Assembly: GCF_038502225.1 (NCBI RefSeq) | Contig: NC_091372.1 | Coordinates: 8,209,482 to 8,273,481, forward strand | DNA length: 64,000 nucleotides | From: Cherax quadricarinatus | Lineage: Eukaryota; Arthropoda; Malacostraca; Decapoda; Parastacidae | Reading direction: 5' to 3' | Part shown: in pieces, positions 20,324 through 30,090 of the stretch | Numbering within the stretch: position 1 is the first letter of the stretch | Layout of the letters: each line of letters starts with the position of its first letter | The notes under the pieces: generated by a model | What the model saw: the letters and a program-made list of their open reading frames with translations, nothing else | Told to the model about the DNA's origin: nothing | Database searches by the model: none | Program-made: the position numbers and the translations under genes

Positions 20324-22006
20324 ATGGCTCCAAAGAAAGCTCCTAGTGCCAAGCCTATGGTAAAGAAGGTGAGAAATACAACTGAATTTAAGAAAACCAT
20401 CATTGAACAATATGAAAGTGGTACAAGTGTGGCCGAACTGTCCAGGATGTATAAGAAACCCTACACAACCTTATGTTCCATAGTGGCCAAGAAAAATGAA
20501 ATAAAGGATGTTGTTGTTACAAAAGGAGTAACTATGCTGACAAAAATGAGATCACCAGTACTCGAAGAGGTTGAGAAGTTATTATTGGTGTGGATAAATG
20601 AGAAACAATTAGCAGGAGATACTCTTATGACTTCGTTTATTTGTGAAAAGGCTAGGCAGTTGCATGAAAATTTGGTAAAGAAATTGCCTGCAAATAGTGA
20701 AGTGAGTGGATTTAAGGCCAGCAAAGGCTGGTTTGAGAGATTTAAGAACCGTACTGGCATGCACAGTGTGGTAAGGCATGGTGAGGCTGCCAGTTCGGAC
20801 CACAAGGCGGCTGAAAAATATGTGCATGAATTCCAGGAGTACATAAACAGTGAAGGACTGAAACCTGAACAAGTGTTCAGTTGTGATGAAACAGGCCTCT
20901 TTTGGAAGAAAATGCCAAAGAGGACCTTCATTACACAAGAGGAAAAGGCAATGCCAGGACATAAGCCTATGAAAGACAGGCTGACGCTAATGTTCTGCGC
21001 TAATGCTAGTGGGGATTTCAAAGTGAAGCCATTACTAGTGTGCCATTCTGAAAATCCCAGAGTGTTCAGGAAAAACAATGTTATGAAGAGTAAATTGTGT
21101 GTGTTTTGGAAATCTAATAGTAAGGCATGGGTCACGAGGGAACTTTTCGTCGAGTGGTTCAATGAAGTGTTTGGCCCTAGTGTGAAGGAGTGTCTCCTGG
21201 AAAAGAAATTGGATCTCAAGTGCGTGCTAGTAATGGACAATGCACCTGCTCATCCTCCAAACTTGGATGACCTAATTTTTGAGGAGTTTGGGTTCATCAC
21301 AGTAAAGTTCTTGCCCCCGGATACCACTCCTCTCCTCCAACCCATGGACCAGCAGGTTATTGCAAACTTTAAAAAACTCTACACAAAAGCAATGTTTCAC
21401 AGGTGCTTGACTGTGACCACAGACACTCACTTGACCCTAAGGGAATTTTGGAGAGAACACTTCAGCATCCTCCACTGCATAACCCTTATAGGTATGGCTT
21501 GGGAGGGAGTGACTACCAGGACTTTGAACTCTGCCTGGAGAAAATTGTGGCCAGATTGTGTCGACAAGAGGAATTTTGAAGGATTTGGGACTGACCCTAA
21601 TGAGCCTGTGTCTGTTGTAAAATCAATTGTGGCACTGGGGAGTTCCATGGGGTTGGATGTGAGTTTGGAGGATGTGGAAGAATTGGTGGAAGACCACAAT
21701 GAAGAGCTCACCACTGAGGAGCTGCAAGAGCTTCAGCAGGAAGAGCAACACATCGCAGCTCAGAATCTTGCTGCAGAGGAGGAGGAAGAGAGATGGAAGA
21801 AGGTGCCTTCTTCAGAAATTAAAGAGATTTTTACTATGTGGGGTAAGATGGAAAGCTTTATGGAGAAACATCACCCTAACAAGGTTGTTGCAAGCCAGGT
21901 TGGCAACATGTACAGTGACAAAGTCTTGGGCCATTTTAGGGAAGTGTTAAAGACACCAGAAACAGAGCTCTCTCCACAGTTATTTTGTGAGACAGGACTC
22001 CAGTGA
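20324..22006 (+). CDS. Tigger (pogo/CENP-B-like) transposase, uninterrupted, 560 aa
   Basis: Cut-and-paste DNA transposase of the TIGD/jerky/CENP-B group. Residues 15-65 are a CENP-B-type helix-turn-helix (FKKTIIEQYESGTSVAELSR). About 80-150 is the second DNA-binding domain (LLLVWINEKQLAGD, SKGWFERFKNRTGMHSVVRH). The DDE domain follows: FSCDETGLFWKK (D188), CVLVMDNAPAHP (D305), TPLLQPMDQQVIANFKKLY (D342). The C-terminus is acidic (EELTTEELQEL, AAEEEEERWKK). The start MAPKKAPSAKP at 20324 follows a GCTACC context and matches the start of the other copies. All catalytic residues are present. The end reads PQLFCETGLQ and may be shifted by a few codons relative to relatives, since the frame after TPETEL differs from copy 1. 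Confidence 0.93.
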   Translation: MAPKKAPSAKPMVKKVRNTTEFKKTIIEQYESGTSVAELSRMYKKPYTTLCSIVAKKNEIKDVVVTKGVTMLTKMRSPVLEEVEKLLLVWINEKQLAGDTLMTSFICEKARQLHENLVKKLPANSEVSGFKASKGWFERFKNRTGMHSVVRHGEAASSDHKAAEKYVHEFQEYINSEGLKPEQVFSCDETGLFWKKMPKRTFITQEEKAMPGHKPMKDRLTLMFCANASGDFKVKPLLVCHSENPRVFRKNNVMKSKLCVFWKSNSKAWVTRELFVEWFNEVFGPSVKECLLEKKLDLKCVLVMDNAPAHPPNLDDLIFEEFGFITVKFLPPDTTPLLQPMDQQVIANFKKLYTKAMFHRCLTVTTDTHLTLREFWREHFSILHCITLIGMAWEGVTTRTLNSAWRKLWPDCVDKRNFEGFGTDPNEPVSVVKSIVALGSSMGLDVSLEDVEELVEDHNEELTTEELQELQQEEQHIAAQNLAAEEEEERWKKVPSSEIKEIFTMWGKMESFMEKHHPNKVVASQVGNMYSDKVLGHFREVLKTPETELSPQLFCETGLQ

Positions 22007-22481
22007 CTCTCAAGGTGGTCCTAGTGGCATGAAGAAACAGAGAAGAAAAGCAACCCCAGAAAAGCAAATGTTACCTGAGGTGTTGATGGAAGGGGATTCC
22101 CCTTCCAAACTATAAACAATCCACTCTCTCTCCTCCTCCAGTCTCCCATACACTAAGAAGAATCTCCAATAAAGGTAAGTGTTATGCTGTTAATGTTTCA
22201 TTCATCATTTCCCATTGTATTGTTTATGTACTACATGTATATTTCATGTTAAAAATTTTTTTGTTTTAATACTTCTGGGTGTCAGGAACGGATTAATTGT
22301 ATTTACATTATTTCTTATGGGGAAAATTGATTCGTAAATCATAAATTTCATTTATAGTAACGGCTCCAGGAACGGATTAATTACAAACAACGAGGGACCA
22401 CTGTACTTTCATTGGACTACCTTCCGTTAACTAAAAAAAATTTAATCACAAATATATACTTTCAAATATTAAGTTTCAAAC

Positions 22482-22651
22482 CTGTTGGACGCTATTAAAG
22501 GCATGAGTTAATTTTGGGGCAAGGATCTTGTCTTGGGTGCCCTCTGCCAGCTGGTGTGACGAGTTGCTGCCCCAAACATACACATCACACGATTCATTGT
22601 TCTCAGTCACCTCATCACACGAATCGCCAATACATGTGCGAGCGTATTCAC
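22482..22651 (-). CDS. HERC1: HERC1 exon 8 (start of first RCC1-like domain)
   Basis: 170-bp coding exon. The acceptor is CTTCAG before GTGAATACG, and the exon begins with the last two bases of a Cys codon. It ends in phase 0 at CAACAG before GTTTGA. It encodes EYARTCIGDSCDEVTENNES, then CDVYVWGSNSSHQLAEGTQD, KILAPKL and SVQQ. The VWGSNSSHQL..EGTQ..IL.PKL string is the opening blade of the HERC1 N-terminal RLD and is essentially the vertebrate sequence. It joins in frame to exon 9 at 3118 (VEAGQYCTF). Confidence 0.95.
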
Positions 22652-23763
22652 CTGAAGGTTGGAGAAAGCAGAATGTTTATCAATGGTGGATGACCAGGCA
22701 AGCGCCAGATGACCCTGGCCGTGGGCCAGGCTCCGAGAGTAGAAAAACTCTTTGGACTCGTCATAGGTATATCAAAGGTAATGGTATAGTATTATATACC
22801 AGCAAGTATGTTAATAAGATGCAACATGCGATTTATGACATATTATTGAAAAGTTGTATTGTTTACCAGCGACCTCATCAACTGATGAATCTTAATAACA
22901 TGTCAAAAACTGTGCGTATTATTAACATGCTTAATACAAATAATTTTTATTACATTTATGGGGAAACACTGAACTCACAGGAGTCATACAGCTCCTGGGG
23001 AATCTAAAATAATTAGGTTTGATACAAGGAAGAGGACTGTAGCTCCAATCCCTGCCCATACCATGGTTTGTTCGCAATCATGTCATTATGATTTCTTGAG
23101 TTGAATCAAGAACTCTTTGGTGGCATCAAGGCACTAACCCTGGAAGAGTACCTGGCCAAACATATAATAATGTCTGGAATCATTAACAGAAAACATTATA
23201 CACGTATATGCATTAATCACCAACATTACACTAATGGTAAAAAAAAAAAAAAGGCCAACAAGTAGACGAGCGAGACACAGCTGTGAAGCTGAACACCTGC
23301 CAAGACCATGGGACTGACCATCACAAAAATTACAATTCATTCAAGGCTGAGAGACTGATACCTCAATTTTACCTTTCCACTGGTTTAGATATTTAAGTCA
23401 CCTCACTGTTCAACTGATGAAATCTGCTGAGCATGTGAAACATTTCAACTAAAAATACCCAACTATTGCCTGTGTGTCTAAATCACCTAGATCACCAACC
23501 ATATTTTATATGCCCGAAATGCATATGCATACTAGTGGCTTTCTTTCATGCTTAACAATGTTTTATTTCCTGTAAAGTACATTAACTTTGCACACCATAA
23601 AATAAATAAAAATCTGAATCTGATTAACCACTCTTATGGCAGGTAATGGTTGATAAATTTGTACAGCACTTCTGAAGCAAGCAGTTTAATTAAGACTAAT
23701 AGTACTCAATAACCCACAAGACATAAAATACAGGAGGCTGATTGATCTGTACATTTCAAAATA
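22652..23763. repeat. HERC1 intron 7, part: repeat fragments only
   Basis: Contains a fragment with CCCTGGCCGTGGGCCAGGCT at about 22714-22733 (also seen near 44265 as CCCGGCCATGGGCTAGGCT), a SINE-like fragment at 22960-23050 (CACAGGAGTCATACAGCTCC, TTTGATACAAGGAAG), and ATACCATGGTTTG at 23060, resembling the arm of the 26718 hairpin. From 23150 to 23760 I see no feature. Confidence 0.5.
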
Positions 23764-23965
23764 CAGTGGACCCCCGGTTTACGACATTATTTCATTCCAG
23801 AAGTATGTTCAGGTGCCAGTACTGAACGAATTTGTGCCCATAAGGAATATTGTGAATTAGTTTAGTCCATTTCAGACCTCCAAACATACACGTACAAACG
23901 CACCTACATAAATACACTTACATAATTGGTCGCTTTAGAGGTGATCGTAAACCGGGGGTCCACTA
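23764..23965. mobile_element. MITE family D, copy 2 (reverse orientation)
   Basis: The left end is CAGTGGACCCCCGGTTTACG after TA. The right end reads GTAAACCGGGGGTCCACTA, slightly mutated. The interior is the reverse complement of the copies at 13763 and 43103 (AGTATGTTCAGGTGCCAGTA, CCAAACATACACGTACAAAC). Confidence 0.85.
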
Positions 23966-23966
23966 C

Positions 23967-24270
23967 AGGCAGGCCCTGCTTGGCAGCACTTCGCTCTACA
24001 GCATTTCACTAATACAGTAGTTTTCAGCTGTACACATTCTTCATTTATTCAGACTTCCTACAATAAATATATTCACCACTCAGAACAGGCTAAGCATGAA
24101 AATATTTTTAGGTAAGTAATATGTGTATTGTATATGTATTGTTTAGACCTAGCTCTATTGCTCACTTAATATGATGGTGTAAACATGTTATCAGGCTTTT
24201 ATATTTATTTGAAATTGAGAAAAGGCTATGATTTGCTTTCCAGCGACTTTTCGCTTGACAGCAGTAGCCC
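23967..24270. repeat. dispersed repeat that flanks the 30-bp array
   Basis: Noncoding leader into the minisatellite, including AACATGTTATCAGGCTTTTA at 24184 and GCGACTTTTCGCTTGACAGC at 24243. The same succession (AACATGTTATCACCCTTTTT, GCTTTACAGCAGCAGCC) occurs at 47430-47530 with only a single degenerate unit after it, so the array grew inside a dispersed repeat. Confidence 0.55.
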
Positions 24271-25377
24271 GGAACCTAACCTGCTGTACAAGCAGGGCCC
24301 GGAACCTAACCTGCTGTACAAGCAGGGCCCGGAACCTAACCTGCTGTACAAGCAGGGCCCGGAACCTAACCTGCTGTACAAGCAGGGCCCAGAACCTAAC
24401 CTGCTGTACAAGCAGGGCCCAGAACCTAACCTGCTGTACAAGCAGGGCCCGGAACCTAACCTGCTGTACAAGCAGAGCCCGGAACCTAACCTGCTGTACA
24501 AGCAGGGCCCGGAACCTAACCTGCTGTACAAGCAGGGCCCGGAACCTAACCTGCTGTACAAGCAGAGCCCGGAACCTAACCTGCTGTACAAGCAGGGCCC
24601 GAAACCTAACCTGCTGTACAAGCGGGGCCCGGAACCTAACCTGCTGTACAAGCGGGGCCCGGAACCTAACCTGCTGTACAAGCGGGGCCCGGAACCTAAC
24701 CTGCTGTACAAGCGGGGCCTGGAACCTAACCTGCTGTACAAGCGGGGCCCGGAACCTAACCTGCTGTACAAGCAGGGCCCGGAACCTAACCTGCTGCACA
24801 AGCAGGGCCCGGAACCTAACCTGCTGCACAAGCAGGGCCCGGACCCTAACCTGCTGTACAAGCAGGACCCAGAACCTAACCTGCTGTACAAGCAGGGCCC
24901 AGAACCTAACCTGCTGTACAAGCAGGGCCCAGAACCTAACCTGCTGTACAAGAAGGACCTGGAACCTAACCTGCTGTACAAGCAGGACCTGTAACCTAAC
25001 CTGCTGTACAAGCAGGACCTGTAATCTAACCTGCTGTAAAATCAGGACCCAGAACCTAACCTGCTGTAAAAGCAGGACCCAGAACCTAACCTGCTGTAAA
25101 AGCAGGACCCAGAACCTAACCTGCTGTAAAAGCAGGACCCAGAACCTAACCTGCTGTAAAAGCAGGACCCAGAACCTAACCTGCTGTATAAGCAGGACCC
25201 AGAACCTAACCTGCTGTATAAGCAGAACCTGTAACCTAACCTGCTGTAAAAGCAGGACCCAGAACCTAACCTGTATAAGCAGGACCCAGAACCTAACCTC
25301 CTGTATAAGCAGGACCCAGAACCTAACCTGCTGTATAAGCAGGACCCAGAACCTAACCTGCTGTATAAGCAGGGGCC
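24271..25377. repeat. 30-bp minisatellite, about 37 units
   Basis: Units begin GGAACCTAACCTGCTG and end CAAGCAGGGCCC. The 30-base period is exact from 24271 to 25260, then one 27-base unit and three more 30-base units. Internal sub-blocks share variants: GCGGGGCCC units at 24611-24770 and GTAAAAGCAGGACCC units at 25040-25170. The period is a multiple of three and the unit lacks stops, so long spurious frames exist on both strands; I do not annotate them. It lies in HERC1 intron 7, 110 bp from exon 7. Confidence 0.95.
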
Positions 25378-25486
25378 CTCCTGTACAAATCAATCAACCT
25401 CCTGTGTTTCTGTCTTCATGTGGGTTATTACTGAGCACTAACAAGTGTTCATTGCACTTTAGTTATTCAAGACTAATGGTACTCAC

Positions 25487-25647
25487 AAGCCAAGAGTGAG
25501 AGTTTTTCCATGAGGATAAGAGCAGCATGGTAGAGTGGCACTGTGCCATCTGGATGAGACACACCTGGCATGCCACCTACAAAACCTTCTCCACTCTGAG
25601 CTAAGGAACTCATCACCTCTTGAAGACAGTTGTTGCTAATGCATGTT
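25487..25647 (-). CDS. HERC1: HERC1 exon 7
   Basis: 161-bp coding exon after CTACAG and before GTGAGT. It starts with the third base of a codon and ends with the first base of the Cys codon completed by exon 8 (T + GT). It encodes TCISNNCLQEVMSSLAQSGE, GGMPGVSHPDG, TVPLYHAALILMEKLSLLA. This is the helical linker before the first RCC1-like domain. The LYHAAL..(M/F)E segment corresponds to the vertebrate LYEAALCLFEE stretch; the rest is diverged. The phase match on both sides is the main support. Confidence 0.9.
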
Positions 25648-25819
25648 CTGTAGATTAAACAAAAGCAATTACTATACATTGTATTGTATTGTACTCTATT
25701 GCATTTTATTGCATTGTTCAATATCTTTTCAGCAGCCAACCAATTATAATTTTTTTTTTCACATTAGACATTTCCTACCAAGGCAGAGAATAAATAATTT
25801 TTTACTGCAATGTTATGTA

Positions 25820-26024
25820 CAGTGGAACCTCGGTTTTTGCATACCCTAGTTGGAGAAAATTCTCTATAAAATGTATTTTTTGTTAGTATTTTTGGGTGTC
25901 TGGAACGGATTACATAATTGGATTTTCATTATTTCTTATGAGAAATATTGCTTCCGTTTTCATACGATTAGGTTTTCGTCAGACTTTTTCGAATGGATTA
26001 ATCACGAAAACCGAGGTTCCACTG
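25820..26024. mobile_element. Tigger-type MITE (205 bp)
   Basis: Ends CAGTGGAACCTCGGTTTTTG and, inward, CAGTGGAACCTCGGTTTTCG, flanked by TA (25818-25819, 26025-26026). The interior TTTTTGGGTGTCTGGAACGG and TTTCATTATTTCTTATGAGA is the right-end noncoding part of Tigger elements, so it is a deletion derivative without transposase. Confidence 0.9.
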
Positions 26025-26078
26025 TACACAAATTAAACAGATGATTGAAATCAGCAAAGGAAATGTAAAGAAAAACTA

Positions 26079-26300
26079 TCAACCCTTTCAGTGGCCGTCA
26101 TGTAGAACTACGTCATTGAGGTCAGGGTCTCATATAATTCTGTCCTAAGCTCAGCTCGGTCAGATAAGCTGCGAGCAGTAAATTTTGACCTAGGTATGAG
26201 AGAATGGGTCTGTGTAGTGAACGTGCACAGTATAAAAAAAATCCTGCCCCATATGATGCATGATGAGAAAAATAAAACAATGACCATGTGGATGGTCTAA
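26079..26300. repeat. piggyBac-like element, one-ended fragment
   Basis: Starts AACCCTTTCAGTGGCCGTCA and includes TGAGAGAATGGGTCTGTGT and ATATAAAAAAAATCCTGCCC, matching the left part of P1 and P2. The opposite end is absent. Confidence 0.6.
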
Positions 26301-26389
26301 AATAGTGACCAAGATGTTTTCTCGGAGTTTCTGCAGCTGGCGTTTAGTAACAAAAAATAGAAATCCAATAAAATTTTAATTAAAACATA

Positions 26390-26560
26390 TTTAAAGAAGA
26401 TTACAAGTTTCCAGATTCTCTGCTTTCTATTGGTCAACTATGCTTCAATCCATGTTAGATCCTAACTTCTGAATCATGAGATACACTTTCCTTAACAGTC
26501 TTTTGTGAGGTACTTTATTGAAGGCATTACTGAAGCTCTAGACAATGCTTTAGACAGTGC
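26390..26560 (-). pseudogene. CR1-type LINE fragment, RT palm
   Basis: Minus-strand translation gives a degraded string with NKVPHKRLLRKV, aligning to the FDRVPHQRLLRKI region of the complete CR1 ORF2, then loses the frame. An old fragment. Confidence 0.55.
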
Positions 26561-26717
26561 TTGAGCATTATCATTACTAAGTAATGGTCCAGGATGGACC
26601 AAAACATCATCTAAAGTTTCCTCGGGAAACTCTGGATAAGCTGTGAATTATTCCAGCTATGGTATCGTGTCCACACGACTCATGAAATCATAATGACAAT
26701 TGCAAACAAACCATACC

Positions 26718-26806
26718 ACGGGTGGGGTTAGAATCCGCAATCAGTCATAAAACTCTGATCGCGGGTTCTACCACCACCCGTGGTATGGTTTGTATAGTGC
26801 CCTCTA
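26718..26806. repeat. tRNA-like hairpin repeat
   Basis: Inverted repeat with arms AAACCATACCACGGGTGG and CCACCCGTGGTATGGTTT. The right arm also holds CTGATCGCGGGTTCTACC, resembling a tRNA B box, and the left arm its diverged complement. Related to the larger palindrome at 49218-49404. Confidence 0.7.
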
Positions 26807-27147
26807 GTCTTCAAGGTTGAACAGATTCATGTTATATAAATCCAGTTCCATCAGTAATCAGACACTAATTTCAGCTAGAATAATTTCAAATTTTCGGGAT
26901 CACTACACTAACCTACCCCTACTGTTTGGTGGCGCTACTTGTTGCACATGGAGTTTACCTGGAGAGAGTTAAGAACATAAGAACATAAGAACGAAGGAAC
27001 ACTGCAGAAGGCCTACTGGCCCATGCGAGGCAGGTCCAAGTCTCCTACCGGCTTAAGCCAATGCACCCAACCTAGTCAGGTCAGGTCACATTGACTTAAG
27101 GGAGGAACACGGCAACCGACCTGGTAGCACAAGCTATCATGTCTAAC

Positions 27148-30090
27148 TCACACCCACCCACATCTACTCATGTATTTATCCAACCTATTTTTAAAGCTAC
27201 ACAACGTTCTGGCCTCTATAACGGTACTTGGGAGTTTGTTCCACTCATCCACAACTCTATTACCAAAACAGTACTTTCCTATATCCTTCCTGAATCTGAA
27301 TATTTCCAACTTAAAACCATTGCTGCGAGTCCTGTCTAGGCTAGATATTTTCAGCACACTATTTACATCCCCTTTATTTATTCCTGTCTTCCATTTATAC
27401 ACCTCAATCATATCCCCCCTAATTCTACGTCTTTCTAGAGAGTGCAGTTTCAGGGCCCTTAGTCTATCCTCATAGGGAAGGTTTCTGATACATGGGATCA
27501 ACTTTGTCATCCTCCTTTGTACATTTTCCAGAGAATTTATATCCATTCTGTAATACGGTGACCAAAACTGTGCAGCATAATCTAAATGAGGCCTAACCAA
27601 GGATGTATAGAGTTGAAGAACAACCTGAGGACTCCTATTATTTATGCTTCTTGATATGAAGCCAAGGATTCTATTAGCTTTACTGCGAACACTTATGCAC
27701 TGTTGTCTTGGTTTCAGATTACTGCTAACCAGAACTCCTAAATCTTTTTCGCAATCCGTAATATTAAGATCTACATTATTTAGTTTATATGTGGCATGGT
27801 TATTGTCCTGTCCAACATTTAGAACTTTGCATTTGTCTATATTAAACTGCATCTGCCACTTCTCCGACCACTGCATCAGTCTATTCAAATCTTCCTGGAG
27901 TGCTCGAATGTCCTCGTCAGAATGAATTCGACGGCCTATTTTGGTGTCATCGGCAAACTTGCCGATGTCGCTCTTTATGCCCTCATCTATGTCGTTTATG
28001 TAGATTGTGAACAGCAGGGGGCCCAACACTGACCCCTGTGGAACACCACTCGTGACACTTCCCCACTCTGATTTCTCCCCATTTATGCAAACTCTCTGCT
28101 GCCTATTTGTCAACCATGCCTCCATCCAGGAAAAAATTTCTCCTATTCCATGTGCTTTAATTTTCCTCAATAGTCTCTGATGTGGGACCCTGTCAAAAGC
28201 CTTACTGAAGTCCATATACACAATATCATATTCATTACCATGATCTACCTCCTCAAATACCTTAGTGAAAAAAGTTAATAAATTCGTAAGGCAGGAACGC
28301 CCCTTTGTAAAACCATGCTGAGATTCGTTGATTAATTTATGCTTTTCAAGGTGGCTACGAACTGCCTCGGCAATTATTGATTCCATAAATTTTCCCACTA
28401 TGGAGGTTAGGCTTATTGGTCTATAGTTCGAAGCTAAGGACCTGTCACCTGTTTTGAAAATAGGTATCACATTTGCCATTTTCCACTTATCTGGCACCAT
28501 GCCAGTTTGTAGTGATATGTTGAAAAGATTAGCCAAAGGTGTGCTAAGCTCCTCTTTACATTCCTTTAGAACCCTTGCATACAGTTCATCAGGGCCTGGG
28601 GATTTGTTAGGTTTTAATTTATCTATTTGCCTAAGGACCATGTCACTTGTGACCCTAATAGTGCACAGTTTATTATCGTCCTGTTCTACATAATTTATCA
28701 TTACTGGAATATCGCTGGTATCCTCCTGTGTAAAAACTGAGAGGAAGTATGTGTTAAAAATTCTACACATTTCCTTATCACTGTCAGTGAGCTGACCCGA
28801 GGAACTTTTGAGTGGGCCAATCTTGTCCCTGATCTTACTTCTGTATACCTGAAAGAATCCTTTTGGGTTAGTCTTCGATTCTCCTGCAACTTTAACCTCA
28901 TAATCTCTTTTTGCTTTTCTAATTCCCTTTTTTATTTCTCTCTTTAACTGAATATATCGATTTCTCAATTGCCCCTCTCCTCTTTTGATTTGCCTATATA
29001 TGCCTCTCTTTTGACCAATCAGATATTTTAATCTATTGTTCATCCATTTAGGATCATTTTTGTTTGATCTGATTTCCCTATTTGGAACATAATTTGACTG
29101 AGCAGCTAGAACTATGCCCTGGAAAGCATCATATCGGCAACCATCACCACCTACCTGACCCTTAGTCAGGTCATTCCAGTTCAGCCCACCTAAGTAATTT
29201 TTCAGTCCTATGAAATCAGCCAAGCGAAAGTCAGGGACGGAGACTTGATTGCCATTATTAGGGGAATTCCATGATATATTAAAACTGAGTGATTTGTGAT
29301 CACTTTCCCCAAGCTCATCATTAACCTCAAGATTATTAATTAGTGTTTCCCTACTGGCAAGAACCAAGTCAAGGAGGTTATTTCCCCTAGTTGGCTCTGT
29401 CACAAACTGTTTTAAAAAACAATCCTGGATCGTATCAAGAAAGTCACCTGACTCTAAATTTCCTGTCAAATTGCTCCAGTCAATCTGTCTATAGTTGAAG
29501 TCTCCCATTAGCACAACATTTTCGTATGTAGATGCCTTACGAATTTCGTCCCATAGAAGTTTACTGCACTCCCTATCAAGATTTGGGGCCCTGTAAATCG
29601 CACCCAAAATTAGTTTTTCTCGGCCCTCGAGAAGCTGTAACCAAACAGATTCAGTGGCTGACGCTTCTAATTTAATATCTTGTCTAACACAACAATTTAA
29701 ATTGTCTCTGACATACATCGCTACTCCACCACCTTTCCTGTTGACCCTGTCAGTGTGGAATAATTTATAGCCTTGTATGTGACATTCAGAGGGCATCTCT
29801 CTATCTTTCAGATTGAGCCAGGTCTCTGTTATAGCAATAATATCTATGTTTCCTGCATTTGCAATTAATCTTAGCTCATCTATCTTATTTCTTACACTCC
29901 TGCTATTAGTATAGTAAACCTTAAGGGAGCTAGTCCCTTGCTGCCCTCTGCTGTCCCCCTTTGTTTGCTGACCTGATCTATTGTCTTTATTTATAACTTC
30001 ATGCTGAATGCCTTTTATACATTTACTGTTTCCAACCCAAGTGTTGCAACCTGCTTGTTTCCCACACACACCCATACCTCTATCTTCCAT
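27148..30090 (-). CDS. CR1 ORF2: endonuclease-reverse transcriptase, 980 aa
   Basis: Same protein as 16208-19153 with about 14 substitutions and one missing Gly (GIGEIFSW against GIGGEIFSW). All endonuclease (ITETWLN, GDFNYRQIDW, SDHKSLSF) and RT motifs (DFSKAFDRVPH, GVPQGSVLGP, FADDTKIG) are present and the frame is open. Near the C-terminus, GKYCFGNRVVDEW replaces GKYWFGN. The ORF1 stop and ORF2 start overlap as TGATG, as in copy 1. Confidence 0.93.
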   Translation of the reverse strand: MEDRGMGVCGKQAGCNTWVGNSKCIKGIQHEVINKDNRSGQQTKGDSRGQQGTSSLKVYYTNSRSVRNKIDELRLIANAGNIDIIAITETWLNLKDREMPSECHIQGYKLFHTDRVNRKGGGVAMYVRDNLNCCVRQDIKLEASATESVWLQLLEGREKLILGAIYRAPNLDRECSKLLWDEIRKASTYENVVLMGDFNYRQIDWSNLTGNLESGDFLDTIQDCFLKQFVTEPTRGNNLLDLVLASRETLINNLEVNDELGESDHKSLSFNISWNSPNNGNQVSVPDFRLADFIGLKNYLGGLNWNDLTKGQVGGDGCRYDAFQGIVLAAQSNYVPNREIRSNKNDPKWMNNRLKYLIGQKRGIYRQIKRGEGQLRNRYIQLKREIKKGIRKAKRDYEVKVAGESKTNPKGFFQVYRSKIRDKIGPLKSSSGQLTDSDKEMCRIFNTYFLSVFTQEDTSDIPVMINYVEQDDNKLCTIRVTSDMVLRQIDKLKPNKSPGPDELYARVLKECKEELSTPLANLFNISLQTGMVPDKWKMANVIPIFKTGDRSLASNYRPISLTSIVGKFMESIIAEAVRSHLEKHKLINESQHGFTKGRSCLTNLLTFFTKVFEEVDHGNEYDIVYMDFSKAFDRVPHQRLLRKIKAHGIGEIFSWMEAWLTNRQQRVCINGEKSEWGSVTSGVPQGSVLGPLLFTIYINDIDEGIKSDIGKFADDTKIGRRIHSDEDIRALQEDLNRLMQWSEKWQMQFNIDKCKVLNVGQDNNHATYKLNNVDLNITDCEKDLGVLVSSNLKPRQQCISVRSKANRILGFISRSINNRSPQVVLQLYTSLVRPHLDYAAQFWSPYYRMDINSLENVQRRMTKLIPCIRNLPYEDRLRALKLHSLERRRIRGDMIEVYKWKTGINKGDVNSVLKISSLDRTRSNGFKLEIFRFRKDIGKYCFGNRVVDEWNKLPSTVIEARTLCSFKNRLDKYMSRCGWV

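Larger units (their letters stand above)
15948..22403 (+). mobile_element. Tigger/pogo-type DNA transposon, copy 4 (intact transposase ORF, split by CR1)
   Basis: Ends are CAGTAGTCCCCCGCTTTTCG and, inward from the right, CAGTGGTCCCTCGTTGTTTG, flanked by TA (15946-15947, 22404-22405). A CR1 LINE (about 16022-20136) lies in its 5' noncoding part; without it the element would be about 2.35 kb. The transposase frame at 20324-22006 is uninterrupted. It lies in HERC1 intron 8, antisense to HERC1, and its right end is 78 bp from exon 8. Confidence 0.92.

Noticed and set aside
24271..25377. CRISPR array
   Set aside because: Units are directly adjacent with no unique spacers, and the DNA is eukaryotic. 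The same holds for 62014-63130 and 56690-57652.
24271..25377. Interstitial telomere
   Set aside because: Only one TTAGG-type word plus a partial one per 30-bp unit; not a run of pentamers.
24185..25499. Long frames of 261-423 codons on both strands over the 30-bp array (PEPNLLYKQG and VQQVRFRALL type repeats)
   Set aside because: The period is a multiple of three and the unit has no stop in several frames, so long frames are automatic on both strands. No start context, no non-repeat domain, and the array lies in a HERC1 intron.
2893..25647. HERC2 or another RCC1-domain protein instead of HERC1
   Set aside because: The residues before the RLD (GPQLPD, QRGSLRYLLEW, LGVHTGLSLLF) and the VWGSNSSHQL opening correspond to the HERC1 N-terminus; HERC2 has a different N-terminal region. 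The assignment is from memory of the family, not from a search.
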